Assembly (NCBI GenBank): GCA_030432795.1
Contig: JAUILW010000031.1
Location: forward strand, 1 to 14,421
Reading direction: 5' to 3'
DNA: 14,421 nucleotides
Origin: Gammaproteobacteria bacterium
GTDB lineage: Bacteria; Pseudomonadota; Gammaproteobacteria; Pseudomonadales; Azotimanducaceae
The position numbers and the translations under genes are program-made. Below the pieces are notes generated by a model. It searched no databases. It was not told where the DNA came from and saw only the letters and a program-made list of their open reading frames with translations. This document shows positions 6,927 through 14,421 of this stretch, in pieces. Within the stretch, counting starts at the first letter, position 1; every line of letters starts with the position of its first letter.

Positions 6927-7369
6927 TGGATCTTAAAGCGCGCATCAGCGAGGCCACGAAGGTCGCTATGAAAGCGCGCGAGAAAGAGCGGGTGGCGGCG
7001 CTCCGCCTGATTGGCGCTGAGATCAAGCGTGTTGAAGTCGATGAGCGCAAAGAACTTGACGATTTGGATGTGCTTGCCGTGCTTGATCGCATGCGCAAGC
7101 AGCGCAATGACTCCCTCACGCAGTTTCGGCAGGCCGGACGGGACGATCTTGCGGATAAAGAGCAGTTCGAACTCGACCTGATTCAGGAATTTCTCCCCCA
7201 GCCGCTGGACCCGCAAGCCCTTGCGGGGCTCGTTGAAGAGGCGGTGGTTGCGGTTGGCGCGACCTCCATGCAGGACATGGGCAAGGTCATGGCGCACCTC
7301 AAGCCACAGATTCAGGGCCGAGCCGATATGGGCCAGGTAAGCGGCCTGGTGAAAGCCCGGCTGGGCTGA
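6926..7369 (+). CDS. yqeY: GatB/YqeY domain protein
   Basis: The product has 147 residues, typical for stand-alone YqeY proteins. Family landmarks are MKAREKERVAALRLIGAEIK (about 12-31), then DVLAVLDRMRKQRNDSLTQF, RDDLADKEQFELDLIQEFLP, and a helical C-terminus with MGKVMAHLKPQIQGRADMGQ before VSGLVKARLG. The family resembles the tail domain of GatB in the tRNA-dependent amidotransferase, which suggests tRNA binding, but the cellular role of free YqeY is not settled. The protein should be cytoplasmic. ATG 6926 overlaps the rpsU stop; the TTG three bases earlier is less likely. An rpsU-yqeY-dnaG-rpoD order is familiar in several gammaproteobacteria, so its place here is normal; what follows it is not. 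Confidence 0.92.
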   Translation: MDLKARISEATKVAMKAREKERVAALRLIGAEIKRVEVDERKELDDLDVLAVLDRMRKQRNDSLTQFRQAGRDDLADKEQFELDLIQEFLPQPLDPQALAGLVEEAVVAVGATSMQDMGKVMAHLKPQIQGRADMGQVSGLVKARLG

Positions 7370-7397
7370 GAGACCCCACGACCCAGTGGGCTGAGAG
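7362..7397 (+). repeat. 11-bp direct repeat flanking a small hairpin after yqeY
   Basis: TGGGCTGAGAG occurs at 7362-7372, where it includes the yqeY stop, and again at 7387-7397. Between and into the copies lies CCCAC (7375-7379) facing GTGGG (7386-7390) with a 6-nt loop. CTGGG (7361-7365) could instead pair with CCCAG (7382-7386), so two exclusive hairpins are possible. There is no T-run, so a normal terminator is not supported. Confidence 0.4.
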
Positions 7398-7424
7398 GCG
7401 TGTCCCAATCTACGGCGGACGAGC

Positions 7425-7433
7425 TGATACACT
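7425..7433 (+). promoter_or_regulatory. Possible extended -10 promoter for the mannose-1-phosphate guanylyltransferase gene
   Basis: TGATACACT fits the extended -10 pattern TGnTATAAT, with four of six hexamer matches plus the TG. It lies 34 bp before the ATG at 7468, in the 98-bp gap after yqeY. No convincing -35 is seen, which extended -10 promoters can tolerate. A separate promoter would let this sugar gene be expressed apart from rpsU and yqeY. Confidence 0.35.
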
Positions 7434-7467
7434 GGCCCGGAATTTACGTACGATCAAGGATGCGTGC

Positions 7468-8880
7468 ATGTCGACCGTAGTGCCGCTGATTCTGGCGGGT
7501 GGGGCCGGCACCCGGCTTTGGCCACTGTCGCGGGAGCTTTTTCCCAAGCAGTTTCATGCGCTGTTTTCAGAGCGCTCTCTGCTGCAAGACACCCTGCTCA
7601 GGGCTGGTGCAGCGACGAGCACCCCACCCATTATCGTCTGCAACGAAGACCACCGGTTTCTGGTAGCAGAGCAATGCCGAGCTATCGGCGTGGATTGGCT
7701 CTCCCTCATCCTCGAGCCGGCCGGCCGCAACACGGCGCCGGCGATCGCACTGGCAGCGCACCGGGCGTTGGAGGAAGACCCGCACGCGGTACTTCTTTTT
7801 CTGCCTTCCGATCACCTGGTACCCGACGCGGAGGCATTTGCGCAAGCAGCTGCGCTTGCGACGGCTGCCGCTGCTGAAGGCCGTCTTGTGACTTTTGGTG
7901 TGTCACCCACGCGGCCTGAAACAGGCTATGGCTACATCGAGGTGGCGGCGGTAGGTGGTGACTGCGTGGTGCCTGTGTCTTCGTTCGTAGAGAAGCCTGA
8001 CGCCGACGTGGCGGCGCAATACTTGGCTAGCGGCAGGTACCTGTGGAACTCCGGCATGTACGCGCTCGGCGCTGCAACCTACCTCGAAGAGCTGCGGCTG
8101 CGGCGTCCAGCGATCGCAAGTGCCGTAGCGGAAGCTTACGCGGCTGGTGAGAAAGATCTGGATTTTTTCCGGCCTTCAGATGCGTTCCTGTCGGCGCCGA
8201 GCGAGTCCATCGACTACGCCGTGATGGAGGAGACCGACAAGGCGTCGGTGTTGGCTGTTGAGTTCGCCTGGAGCGATGTTGGTTCCTGGTCTGCGATCTG
8301 GGATGAGTCGGAGCGGGACGCGCAGGGTAACCACCTGGATGGCGACGTGGTCGCCGTGGACACCCACGACTCCTATGTGCTGGCGCAGAACCGGCTCGTC
8401 TCCACAATCGGTGTAGACAATCTCATTGTCGTCGAAACATCGGACGCAGTGCTGATCACGGCGAAAGACCGCGTGCAGGACGTCAAAGAGGTGGTGAACC
8501 GGCTCAAGTCGGAGAACCGGGAAGAGTATGTCTGCCACAGCGAGGTGTTTCGCCCCTGGGGTAGCTACGAAACCGTGGAAAACGGCGCGCGCTACCAGGT
8601 CAAACGAATCAAGGTGAAGCCCGGAGCACGTTTGTCTCTTCAGATGCATCACCATCGCTCGGAGCACTGGATCGTGGTGCAGGGCACCGCGGAGGTGGTG
8701 TGTGGCGAGCGCACGGAGATGTTGTCGGAAAACGAAGGGATCTATATTCCCGTGGGGGCAAAGCATCGCCTGAGCAATCCCGGCAAACTCATGCTCGAGC
8801 TCATTGAGGTACAGGTAGGTTCGTACCTTGGTGAAGACGACATCGTACGTTTCGAGGACGTCTACGGGCGCTCCAAGTAA
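7468..8880 (+). CDS. Bifunctional mannose-1-phosphate guanylyltransferase / mannose-6-phosphate isomerase
   Basis: The 470-residue protein fits the ManC/XanB/AlgA type, which makes GDP-mannose from mannose-1-phosphate and GTP; the second domain can interconvert fructose-6-phosphate and mannose-6-phosphate. The nucleotidyltransferase domain (about 5-290) shows LILAGGAGTRLWPLSRELFP (8-27) with KQF next, EPAGRNTAPAIALAA (83-97), PSDH (113-116), FVEKP (173-177) and WNSGMY (193-198). The C-terminal cupin isomerase domain (about 355-465) shows FRPWGSYE (361-368), KPGARLSLQMHHHRSEHWIV (384-403) and a zinc-site histidine pattern. Length and order match the family. ATG 7468 is preceded by AAGGA near 7456-7460. 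GDP-mannose feeds lipopolysaccharide, exopolysaccharide or GDP-fucose/rhamnose synthesis. Its place between yqeY and dnaG is unusual, but its codon use looks like its neighbours'. I give no symbol because manC, xanB and algA cannot be told apart here. Confidence 0.95.
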   Translation: MSTVVPLILAGGAGTRLWPLSRELFPKQFHALFSERSLLQDTLLRAGAATSTPPIIVCNEDHRFLVAEQCRAIGVDWLSLILEPAGRNTAPAIALAAHRALEEDPHAVLLFLPSDHLVPDAEAFAQAAALATAAAAEGRLVTFGVSPTRPETGYGYIEVAAVGGDCVVPVSSFVEKPDADVAAQYLASGRYLWNSGMYALGAATYLEELRLRRPAIASAVAEAYAAGEKDLDFFRPSDAFLSAPSESIDYAVMEETDKASVLAVEFAWSDVGSWSAIWDESERDAQGNHLDGDVVAVDTHDSYVLAQNRLVSTIGVDNLIVVETSDAVLITAKDRVQDVKEVVNRLKSENREEYVCHSEVFRPWGSYETVENGARYQVKRIKVKPGARLSLQMHHHRSEHWIVVQGTAEVVCGERTEMLSENEGIYIPVGAKHRLSNPGKLMLELIEVQVGSYLGEDDIVRFEDVYGRSK

Positions 8881-8907
8881 CCGACCGGATGCTGTAGTCT
8901 CGCGGCC

Positions 8908-10635
8908 ATGGCCGGCCGTATACCGCAATCGTTTATCAATGACCTCCTGGCGCGGGTGGATATCGTCGACGTCATCGATCAGCGCGTGCCGTTGAAGAAA
9001 GCCGGCAAAGACTACCAGGCTCGCTGCCCCTTCCACGACGAGAAGACGCCGTCGTTCTCCGTGAGCCCTGACAAACAGTTCTACTACTGCTTTGGCTGTC
9101 AGGCGAGCGGCACCGCGCTGACCTTTCTTCTGGAGCACGATCGCATGGACTTTCTCGATGCGGTCGAGAGCCTTGCCTCCAGCGTTGGTATGGAGGTGCC
9201 GCGCGAGCGGAGTGTGGCGACCGATCGGCGTGCCGAAAACGAGCCGCTGTATCAGGCGTTGGCCGGCGCTGAGACGTACTTTCGTGCCCGCCTGAAGGAT
9301 GACGCGAACGCCATTGCCTACCTGAAGGGGCGGGGCATTGCTGGCATTACGGCTCGAGATTTCGGCATTGGCTATGCGCCTGAAGGCTGGCAGAACGTCA
9401 AAGAGGCGTTGCCCGCTTTTACCGAGGCGCAGCTACTGGAATCCGGGCTATTGACGCGCAACGACAAGGGTCGAGTCTACGACCGTTTCCGTGAGCGCAT
9501 CATGTTCCCGATCCGCGACCTGCGCGGTCGGGTCATTGGGTTTGGTGGTCGGGTGATGGGCGGCGACGGCGGGCCGAAATACCTGAACTCCCCGGAAACA
9601 CCAGTGTTCCACAAGAGTGAGGAGCTCTATGGGCTCTTCGAAGCGCGTACGCGCAATCGGCAACTGCGGCGGGTCGTCGTGGTCGAGGGGTACATGGATG
9701 TCGTCGCTCTGGCGCAGGCCGGAGTGCCTTATGCGGTGGCAACCCTGGGAACGAGCGTTGGCCGGCCGCACTTTCGCAAGATCTTCCGATACACGGACGA
9801 GGCGGTGTGCTGCTTCGATGGCGACCAGGCGGGTCGGCAGGCGGCTTGGCGGGCATTGGAAGCGGCCCTTGCGGAGATCAGCGAGGGCAAACAGCTCAAG
9901 TTCGCCTTTCTGCCGGAGGGCGAAGATCCGGACAGTCTGGTGCGCAAGGGCGGCGCGGCGGCGTTCACCGGCCACATGGATAATGCCGTGCCGGCGGTGG
10001 ACTACCTGTTTGATAAGTTGAGCGATGGGTTAAGCCTCGACTCGGTGGCCGACAAAGCCAAGCTGGCGGGGCTTGCGGCACCCTACATGGAGCTCGTGCA
10101 GGCGGGCCTGCTGCGGGACTTCATGCAGGCGCGGCTCGCCGCGATGACCGATGGTCTGAGCGCTGCGGCCGCGCCCCGTGAGGCTCGCCGACCTGCGCGC
10201 CCGGCGCCTCCGGTTAGCTCTGGCGCGCTTTCCAGGATGAGTGATCGCTTACTTACGCATTTGCTCAAACAACCGAGGCTGGTCGATACCCTGTCGTCTG
10301 ACAAGAGGCGTCAGTTCGATGAGCTGCCGGGTTTGCTCGCGCAGGTGGTTGCGTTTCTTGGGGAGCACGAGGAGGCGGGAGTGGAGGAGTTGCTCGCCCA
10401 TTGGGCCGATGAGGCGGACTACACCACGTTGCTGCGCCTGGCTGAGCGCCCGCGTGACATGGCGGATGAGCTGGCCGCCCAGGAGTTCCTGGATGGAATT
10501 GATCAGTACATCCGCCAGGTGCACCGGGGAGCGGAACGAGAACTGCTCCGGGCGGTCAAAGAAGATCCCAGCCGCGAGAACCTTTTGCGATACCTGTCAC
10601 GGAAACAGTCGGCATCCGAGGGCGCGGCAGACTAG
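8908..10635 (+). CDS. dnaG: DNA primase
   Basis: DnaG makes the RNA primers for chromosomal replication at the fork and interacts with the DnaB helicase. The protein has 575 residues (E. coli 581). The N-terminal zinc-binding domain carries C40, H43, C61 and C64 in CPFH and CFGC, the same positions as in E. coli. The RNA polymerase core follows, with YDRFRERIMFPIRDLRGRVI (191-210), KYLNSPETPVFHKSEELYGL (224-243), the TOPRIM acid in VVEGYMD (E260, D264) and FDGDQAGR (D304, D306). After a proline/alanine-rich linker (about 417-437), the C-terminal helicase-binding domain is more divergent, as is usual. ATG 8908 lies 27 bp after the upstream stop; no clear Shine-Dalgarno sequence is visible, which may keep DnaG levels low. 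Confidence 0.98.
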   Translation: MAGRIPQSFINDLLARVDIVDVIDQRVPLKKAGKDYQARCPFHDEKTPSFSVSPDKQFYYCFGCQASGTALTFLLEHDRMDFLDAVESLASSVGMEVPRERSVATDRRAENEPLYQALAGAETYFRARLKDDANAIAYLKGRGIAGITARDFGIGYAPEGWQNVKEALPAFTEAQLLESGLLTRNDKGRVYDRFRERIMFPIRDLRGRVIGFGGRVMGGDGGPKYLNSPETPVFHKSEELYGLFEARTRNRQLRRVVVVEGYMDVVALAQAGVPYAVATLGTSVGRPHFRKIFRYTDEAVCCFDGDQAGRQAAWRALEAALAEISEGKQLKFAFLPEGEDPDSLVRKGGAAAFTGHMDNAVPAVDYLFDKLSDGLSLDSVADKAKLAGLAAPYMELVQAGLLRDFMQARLAAMTDGLSAAAAPREARRPARPAPPVSSGALSRMSDRLLTHLLKQPRLVDTLSSDKRRQFDELPGLLAQVVAFLGEHEEAGVEELLAHWADEADYTTLLRLAERPRDMADELAAQEFLDGIDQYIRQVHRGAERELLRAVKEDPSRENLLRYLSRKQSASEGAAD

Positions 10636-10952
10636 GCTTTAGGCATCTTGAATCGGCTTGCGGAGAGCCCATATCAGGAACTAGAATGCGTGGTTACGCC
10701 GGGCCATGGCAACCAGTACCGACGGCAACAGGATCGCCCAAAACGCTCCCGATTGGAGCAGGCGACGCAAAGCCGGGTAAACACTCCCAACACGCCCGCA
10801 TTCAGCACCAGCAGCATGAGCGCTGTCACTTGGCCTGCACGCTATTCGCGGCAGCGGTGATAGTGCGCCTGTGCCGCCGGTCGAGCCATGAAATCAGTCG
10901 CGCCAGATGATGAGGGCGCAGCGAAACAACGGTCGAATGACGACGAGGTGTC
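10636..10952. other. 317-bp dnaG-rpoD intergenic region
   Basis: Apart from the sigma-32-like promoter at its left end and the rpoD ribosome site (GAGGTG, 10945-10950, close to the ATG), no plus-strand gene is convincing here. Two short plus-strand frames, 10648-10860 and 10686-10910, have no recognisable domain and read as random. The minus strand holds short frames that together resemble a broken small membrane protein, described separately. No clear sigma-70 promoter or terminator was found. Confidence 0.6.
10647..10674 (+). promoter_or_regulatory. Predicted sigma-32 (RpoH) heat-shock promoter for rpoD
   Basis: CTTGAAT (10647-10653) matches six of seven positions of the sigma-32 -35 consensus CTTGAAA. 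After a 13-bp spacer, GCCCATAT (10667-10674) matches seven of eight positions of CCCCATNT. The spacing is the one typical for this class. The site starts 12 bp after the dnaG stop and faces rpoD, which would give a leader of about 270 nt. E. coli rpoD also has a heat-shock promoter near this place, inside dnaG, so function and position agree. Confidence 0.7.

Positions 10953-10954
<2 letters not shown>
10681..10954 (-). pseudogene. Possible decayed two-helix membrane protein gene opposite the rpoD leader
   Basis: The minus strand starts with ATG at 10954, on the rpoD start codon, and runs 42 codons to TGA at 10826-10828. The segment RLISWLDRRHRRTITAAANS ends it. A GTG overlapping that stop opens a second frame whose first 17 codons give a hydrophobic run (ALMLLVLNAGVLGVF). 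A third frame then supplies YPALRRLLQSGAFW, ILLPSVLVAMARRNHAF and TAG at 10681-10683. Joining the frames with two shifts gives a plausible ~90-residue protein with two membrane helices. I recognise no family. GC-rich DNA keeps random frames open, so this may be coincidence. Confidence 0.25.
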
Positions 10955-12788
<1,834 letters not shown>

Positions 12789-12796
12789 GCGTAAGC

Positions 12797-12816
12797 GGGG
12801 CGGCTACCGCCGCCCC
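12797..12816 (+). terminator. Strong hairpin between rpoD and the tRNA gene
   Basis: GGGGCGGC (12797-12804) and GCCGCCCC (12809-12816) form a perfect 8-bp GC stem with a TACC loop, 8 bp after the rpoD stop. Only TT follows before CCCC, so there is no proper U-tract. It may be a weak intrinsic terminator, a 3'-end stabiliser for rpoD mRNA, or a structure guiding separation of the tRNA that starts 8 nt later. Confidence 0.6.
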
Positions 12817-12824
12817 TTCCCCGC

Positions 12825-12901
12825 GGGCCTATAGCTCAGTTGGTTAGAGCAGTGGACTCATAATCCATTGGTCCCAGGTTCGAGTCCTGGTGGGCCCACC
12901 A
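12825..12901 (+). tRNA. tRNA with anticodon CAT, best read as tRNA-Ile2 (lysidine type)
   Basis: The 77-nt gene folds as a cloverleaf: acceptor stem GGGCCTA/TGGGCCC, D arm TAGCTCAGTTGGTTAGAGCA, anticodon loop CTCATAA with anticodon CAT at 12859-12861, T arm with GGTTCGAGTCC, and encoded CCA (12899-12901). CAT may mean elongator Met, initiator Met or Ile2. Initiator is excluded because position 1 pairs with 72 and the stem lacks the three G-C pairs. Pairs C4-G69 and C5-G68 are those recognised by TilS in Ile2, and the stem differs from E. coli elongator tRNA-Met (GGCTACG). With lysidine at position 34 it would read AUA. The 8-nt gap to the rpoD hairpin leaves no room for a separate promoter, so it is probably read through from rpoD or from a start inside it. 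Confidence 0.9.
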
Positions 12902-12923
12902 CTTCATAGTTGTGGTATTCGAG

Positions 12924-13078
12924 GTGCCTGAGAACCCTCCCAGGCGCAGGTCCGTTGTGCGGGTTGGGACGTTGGGGCTCTGCCGATTGGAGTACTGCAT
13001 TGCTGGCGCCGTCGCTCTGTGGCAACTAATATCGACCTGTCCCCCCGCGTAGCGACGACGTGCTGAGAACCCTGCCAG
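12924..13078 (+). repeat. Imperfect ~20-bp direct repeat between the tRNA and the ligase start
   Basis: GTGCCTGAGAACCCTCCCAG at 12924-12943 returns at 13060-13078 as GTGCTGAGAACCCTGCCAG, with one missing base and one mismatch. The second copy includes the presumed GTG start of the ligase gene. The first copy begins 22 bp after the tRNA and contains a small GCCTG/CAGGC stem. Origin unknown; duplication or an insertion scar are possible. Confidence 0.5.
13027..13032 (+). promoter_or_regulatory. Possible -10 element for the O-antigen ligase-like gene
   Basis: TAATAT lies 28 bp before the GTG start at 13060, in the 158-bp gap after the tRNA. No -35 with correct spacing is convincing (TTGCTG at 13000-13005 is 21 bp away). 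Very tentative. Confidence 0.2.
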
Positions 13079-14223
13079 ATCGCATCGCCGCAGAATCCTG
13101 GATTCTGATCTGTTGTGTCGCATCCGTACTTTTGTTGAGCTCACAGAGCGGCGCCAGCCTGCTCACCTATGTTCTAGCGCTGCTGGTACTGGCGTCGCCT
13201 GCCAGGTGGGCTGACGTCGGCGGCAGCCGTCTGTTCTGGCTGATAGCGATCACGCTGTTCTATTTCGCTCTTTCTGCGCTCTGGTCGGAACCTTTTTCCT
13301 GGCGCGACGTCATGAGCGTCTGGGTGCGTGCGCTGCTGATTTTCTGCTTTGTGGTCGCCTTCGCTGAGGTGCAGTTGCGCGGCATCATCAGCTTGTGGCT
13401 TCGCCGTGGTGTTGCCGCGGTTGGGCTCGTGGCAATGGTCGCCGCAATTGCTGTCTATCTGTGGACAAACCCGTCCGACGGTCGCCTGAACGGGCTGGGC
13501 CAGCTGGATACCCACGTTGTGGCTGCGCTGGTGTTTGGCGTGGTGATGATATTCGCGCTTCAGGTCTGCCTGCGGGACTCTATGCCGTGGAAAATAGTCG
13601 GCGGCATTGCGCTACTTGCCGGAGCCGCAGCGGTCATCGCCTCGGATTCGCGTAATGCCTGGGTGAGCGTCTCTGTTGGTTTGTCGGTACTCGCCCTGGC
13701 TGAAAGTACTTCTGACCGTCAGCGGTTCGTCGCCAGCCTTGCAGCAGTGGCACTGCTGCTTGGTGTCGCAGTCGTTGCGTTGATCATGGATGCAGAATCG
13801 CGTGCGTTGGTCATGCCCCGTGGAACCAGCTTTCGTCCGGAGATCTGGAGCGAGGCGATTGCGCGGTTGAGTGAGGGAAACTACTGGCTGGGACTGGGTG
13901 CGTACACTTCGGATGATTTTTTTATCCAGGGCATCGTCTTTCATCATCCGCATAGCCTCTATTTAGCGAGTCTGTATCAGGGCGGCTTGATAGGGCTTGT
14001 GCTGTTCCTGATGCTGATCGGTAGCACCTTGAGCGTGCTGTTCGATCACTACGATCAGCCAGATGCGAAACTCGGGCTCGCTGTGCTGGGCATTGCTTTG
14101 CCCGCTTTCATGCTCGACGGCTATGAGTTGCTCGACAAGATTGGCTCGACCTGGCTGTTGTTCTGGCTGCCGGTGGCGATCGCCCTTGGTCTCAGCTGGA
14201 CGCGGCGTCTTCGAGCACTCTGA
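13060..14223 (+). CDS. O-antigen ligase / Wzy-type polysaccharide membrane protein
   Basis: The 387-residue protein has about ten hydrophobic segments (for example 13-48, 58-76, 90-102, 118-135, 150-169, 178-194, 226-243, 304-327 and 336-350). Its large loop carries SDSRNAWV (195-202), FRPEIWSEA (258-266), LGLG (277-280) and HHPHSLYLASLYQGGLIGL (295-313). These are marks of the WaaL/Wzy_C family, in which a loop histidine and arginine act on undecaprenyl-linked sugars. It would join or polymerise surface polysaccharide at the periplasmic face of the inner membrane. Ligase and polymerase cannot be told apart by sequence alone. The start is GTG 13060: the frame closes at TAA 13027-13029 and no ATG lies between. 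The Shine-Dalgarno sequence is poor. Its end overlaps the convergent glycosyltransferase gene by 32 bp. Confidence 0.85.
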   Translation: MLRTLPDRIAAESWILICCVASVLLLSSQSGASLLTYVLALLVLASPARWADVGGSRLFWLIAITLFYFALSALWSEPFSWRDVMSVWVRALLIFCFVVAFAEVQLRGIISLWLRRGVAAVGLVAMVAAIAVYLWTNPSDGRLNGLGQLDTHVVAALVFGVVMIFALQVCLRDSMPWKIVGGIALLAGAAAVIASDSRNAWVSVSVGLSVLALAESTSDRQRFVASLAAVALLLGVAVVALIMDAESRALVMPRGTSFRPEIWSEAIARLSEGNYWLGLGAYTSDDFFIQGIVFHHPHSLYLASLYQGGLIGLVLFLMLIGSTLSVLFDHYDQPDAKLGLAVLGIALPAFMLDGYELLDKIGSTWLLFWLPVAIALGLSWTRRLRAL

Positions 14224-14421
14224 GGGTCGCGTTGGCCGCTTTATCCCAGGAGAACTGCTCGCTGCGACGACGCGCCGCAGCGCTGAGTGTTGACCTCAAG
14301 TCAGCATCCAGCGCGAGACGGCGCATGCCTTGTGCAATAGAGGCAACGTCTTCGGCTTCCGCGTAAATCGCTGCATCGCCGGCCACTTCGGGAAGCGAAG
14401 AGTTCGTTGCAGTGAGCAGTG
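14192..14421 (-). CDS. GT4-type glycosyltransferase, C-terminal end (5' end outside window)
   Basis: The minus-strand frame is open from the right edge to TGA at 14192-14194, giving about 75 residues. The stretch LLTATNSSLPEVAGDAAIYA is the classical donor-sugar binding region of GT-B fold, family 4 enzymes, where the conserved glutamate in SLPEVAGDAA contacts the nucleotide sugar. It is followed by the usual C-terminal helices, including SIAQGMRRLALDADLRSTLS and a FSWDKAANATLRVLEDA end. The donor could be GDP-mannose, but that is a guess; acceptor unknown. The GTG at 14386 is internal. Its tail overlaps the O-antigen ligase-like gene by 32 bp. Together they indicate that a surface-polysaccharide locus begins at this edge. 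Confidence 0.85.
   Translation of the reverse strand, partial: LLTATNSSLPEVAGDAAIYAEAEDVASIAQGMRRLALDADLRSTLSAAARRRSEQFSWDKAANATLRVLEDAASS

Noticed and set aside
8176..9138. A 320-codon minus-strand open frame across the end of the guanylyltransferase gene and the start of dnaG
   Set aside because: It is antisense to two certain genes, crosses their junction, shows no family motif and reads as codon-position shadow of GC-rich coding DNA.
10648..10910. Two small plus-strand frames in the dnaG-rpoD gap
   Set aside because: They overlap each other, have no recognisable content, and the first starts inside the sigma-32-like promoter.
12836..13144. A 102-codon minus-strand frame running through the tRNA
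   Set aside because: It is antisense to the tRNA and continues into the ligase start; this is a common artefact of CAT tRNA genes.

Overview
The window looks like a chromosomal segment of a fairly GC-rich gammaproteobacterium. Every housekeeping protein reads like the E. coli/Pseudomonas/Xanthomonas homologue: S21, DnaG, sigma-70, TsaD, FolB and Cca. tsaD diverges from rpsU, and dnaG and rpoD follow downstream, as in the classic gammaproteobacterial 'macromolecular synthesis' region. I cannot fix the genus from the sequence; a Xanthomonadales- or Nevskiales-like lineage is only a guess.

Layout. (1) 1-755: C-terminal part of a SpoVR family protein. (2) 829-3182: a tightly coupled pair (ATGA overlap) of an exported protein of unknown function and a secreted matrixin-type zinc metalloprotease. 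The protease carries seven C-terminal repeats with an almost exact 53-residue period, probably a seven-bladed propeller. (3) 3220-4278: cca, type without an HD domain, meeting tail-to-tail a CmoB-like methyltransferase (4273-5202, minus). (4) 5273-6630, minus: tsaD and folB, overlapping by GTGA. (5) 6711-12788, plus: rpsU, yqeY, a bifunctional mannose-1-phosphate guanylyltransferase/mannose-6-phosphate isomerase gene, dnaG and rpoD. (6) 12825-12901: a tRNA with anticodon CAT, best read as the lysidine-modified tRNA-Ile2. (7) 13060-14421: an O-antigen ligase-like membrane protein converging on the C-terminus of a GT4-type glycosyltransferase.

How the parts fit. The core is information processing: translation (S21, t6A formation by TsaD, CCA addition, tRNA-Ile2), replication priming (DnaG) and transcription initiation (RpoD). 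A GDP-mannose synthesis gene sits between yqeY and dnaG, and more surface-polysaccharide genes lie at the right edge. Folate synthesis is represented by folB.

Main points to check: a near-consensus sigma-32 promoter just after dnaG (10647-10674), which would give rpoD its own heat-shock promoter; the repeat protease and its unknown partner; a possible decayed membrane-protein gene on the minus strand in the 317-bp dnaG-rpoD gap; and an imperfect direct repeat between the tRNA 3' side and the ligase start. I saw no CRISPR array, insertion sequence or phage gene.
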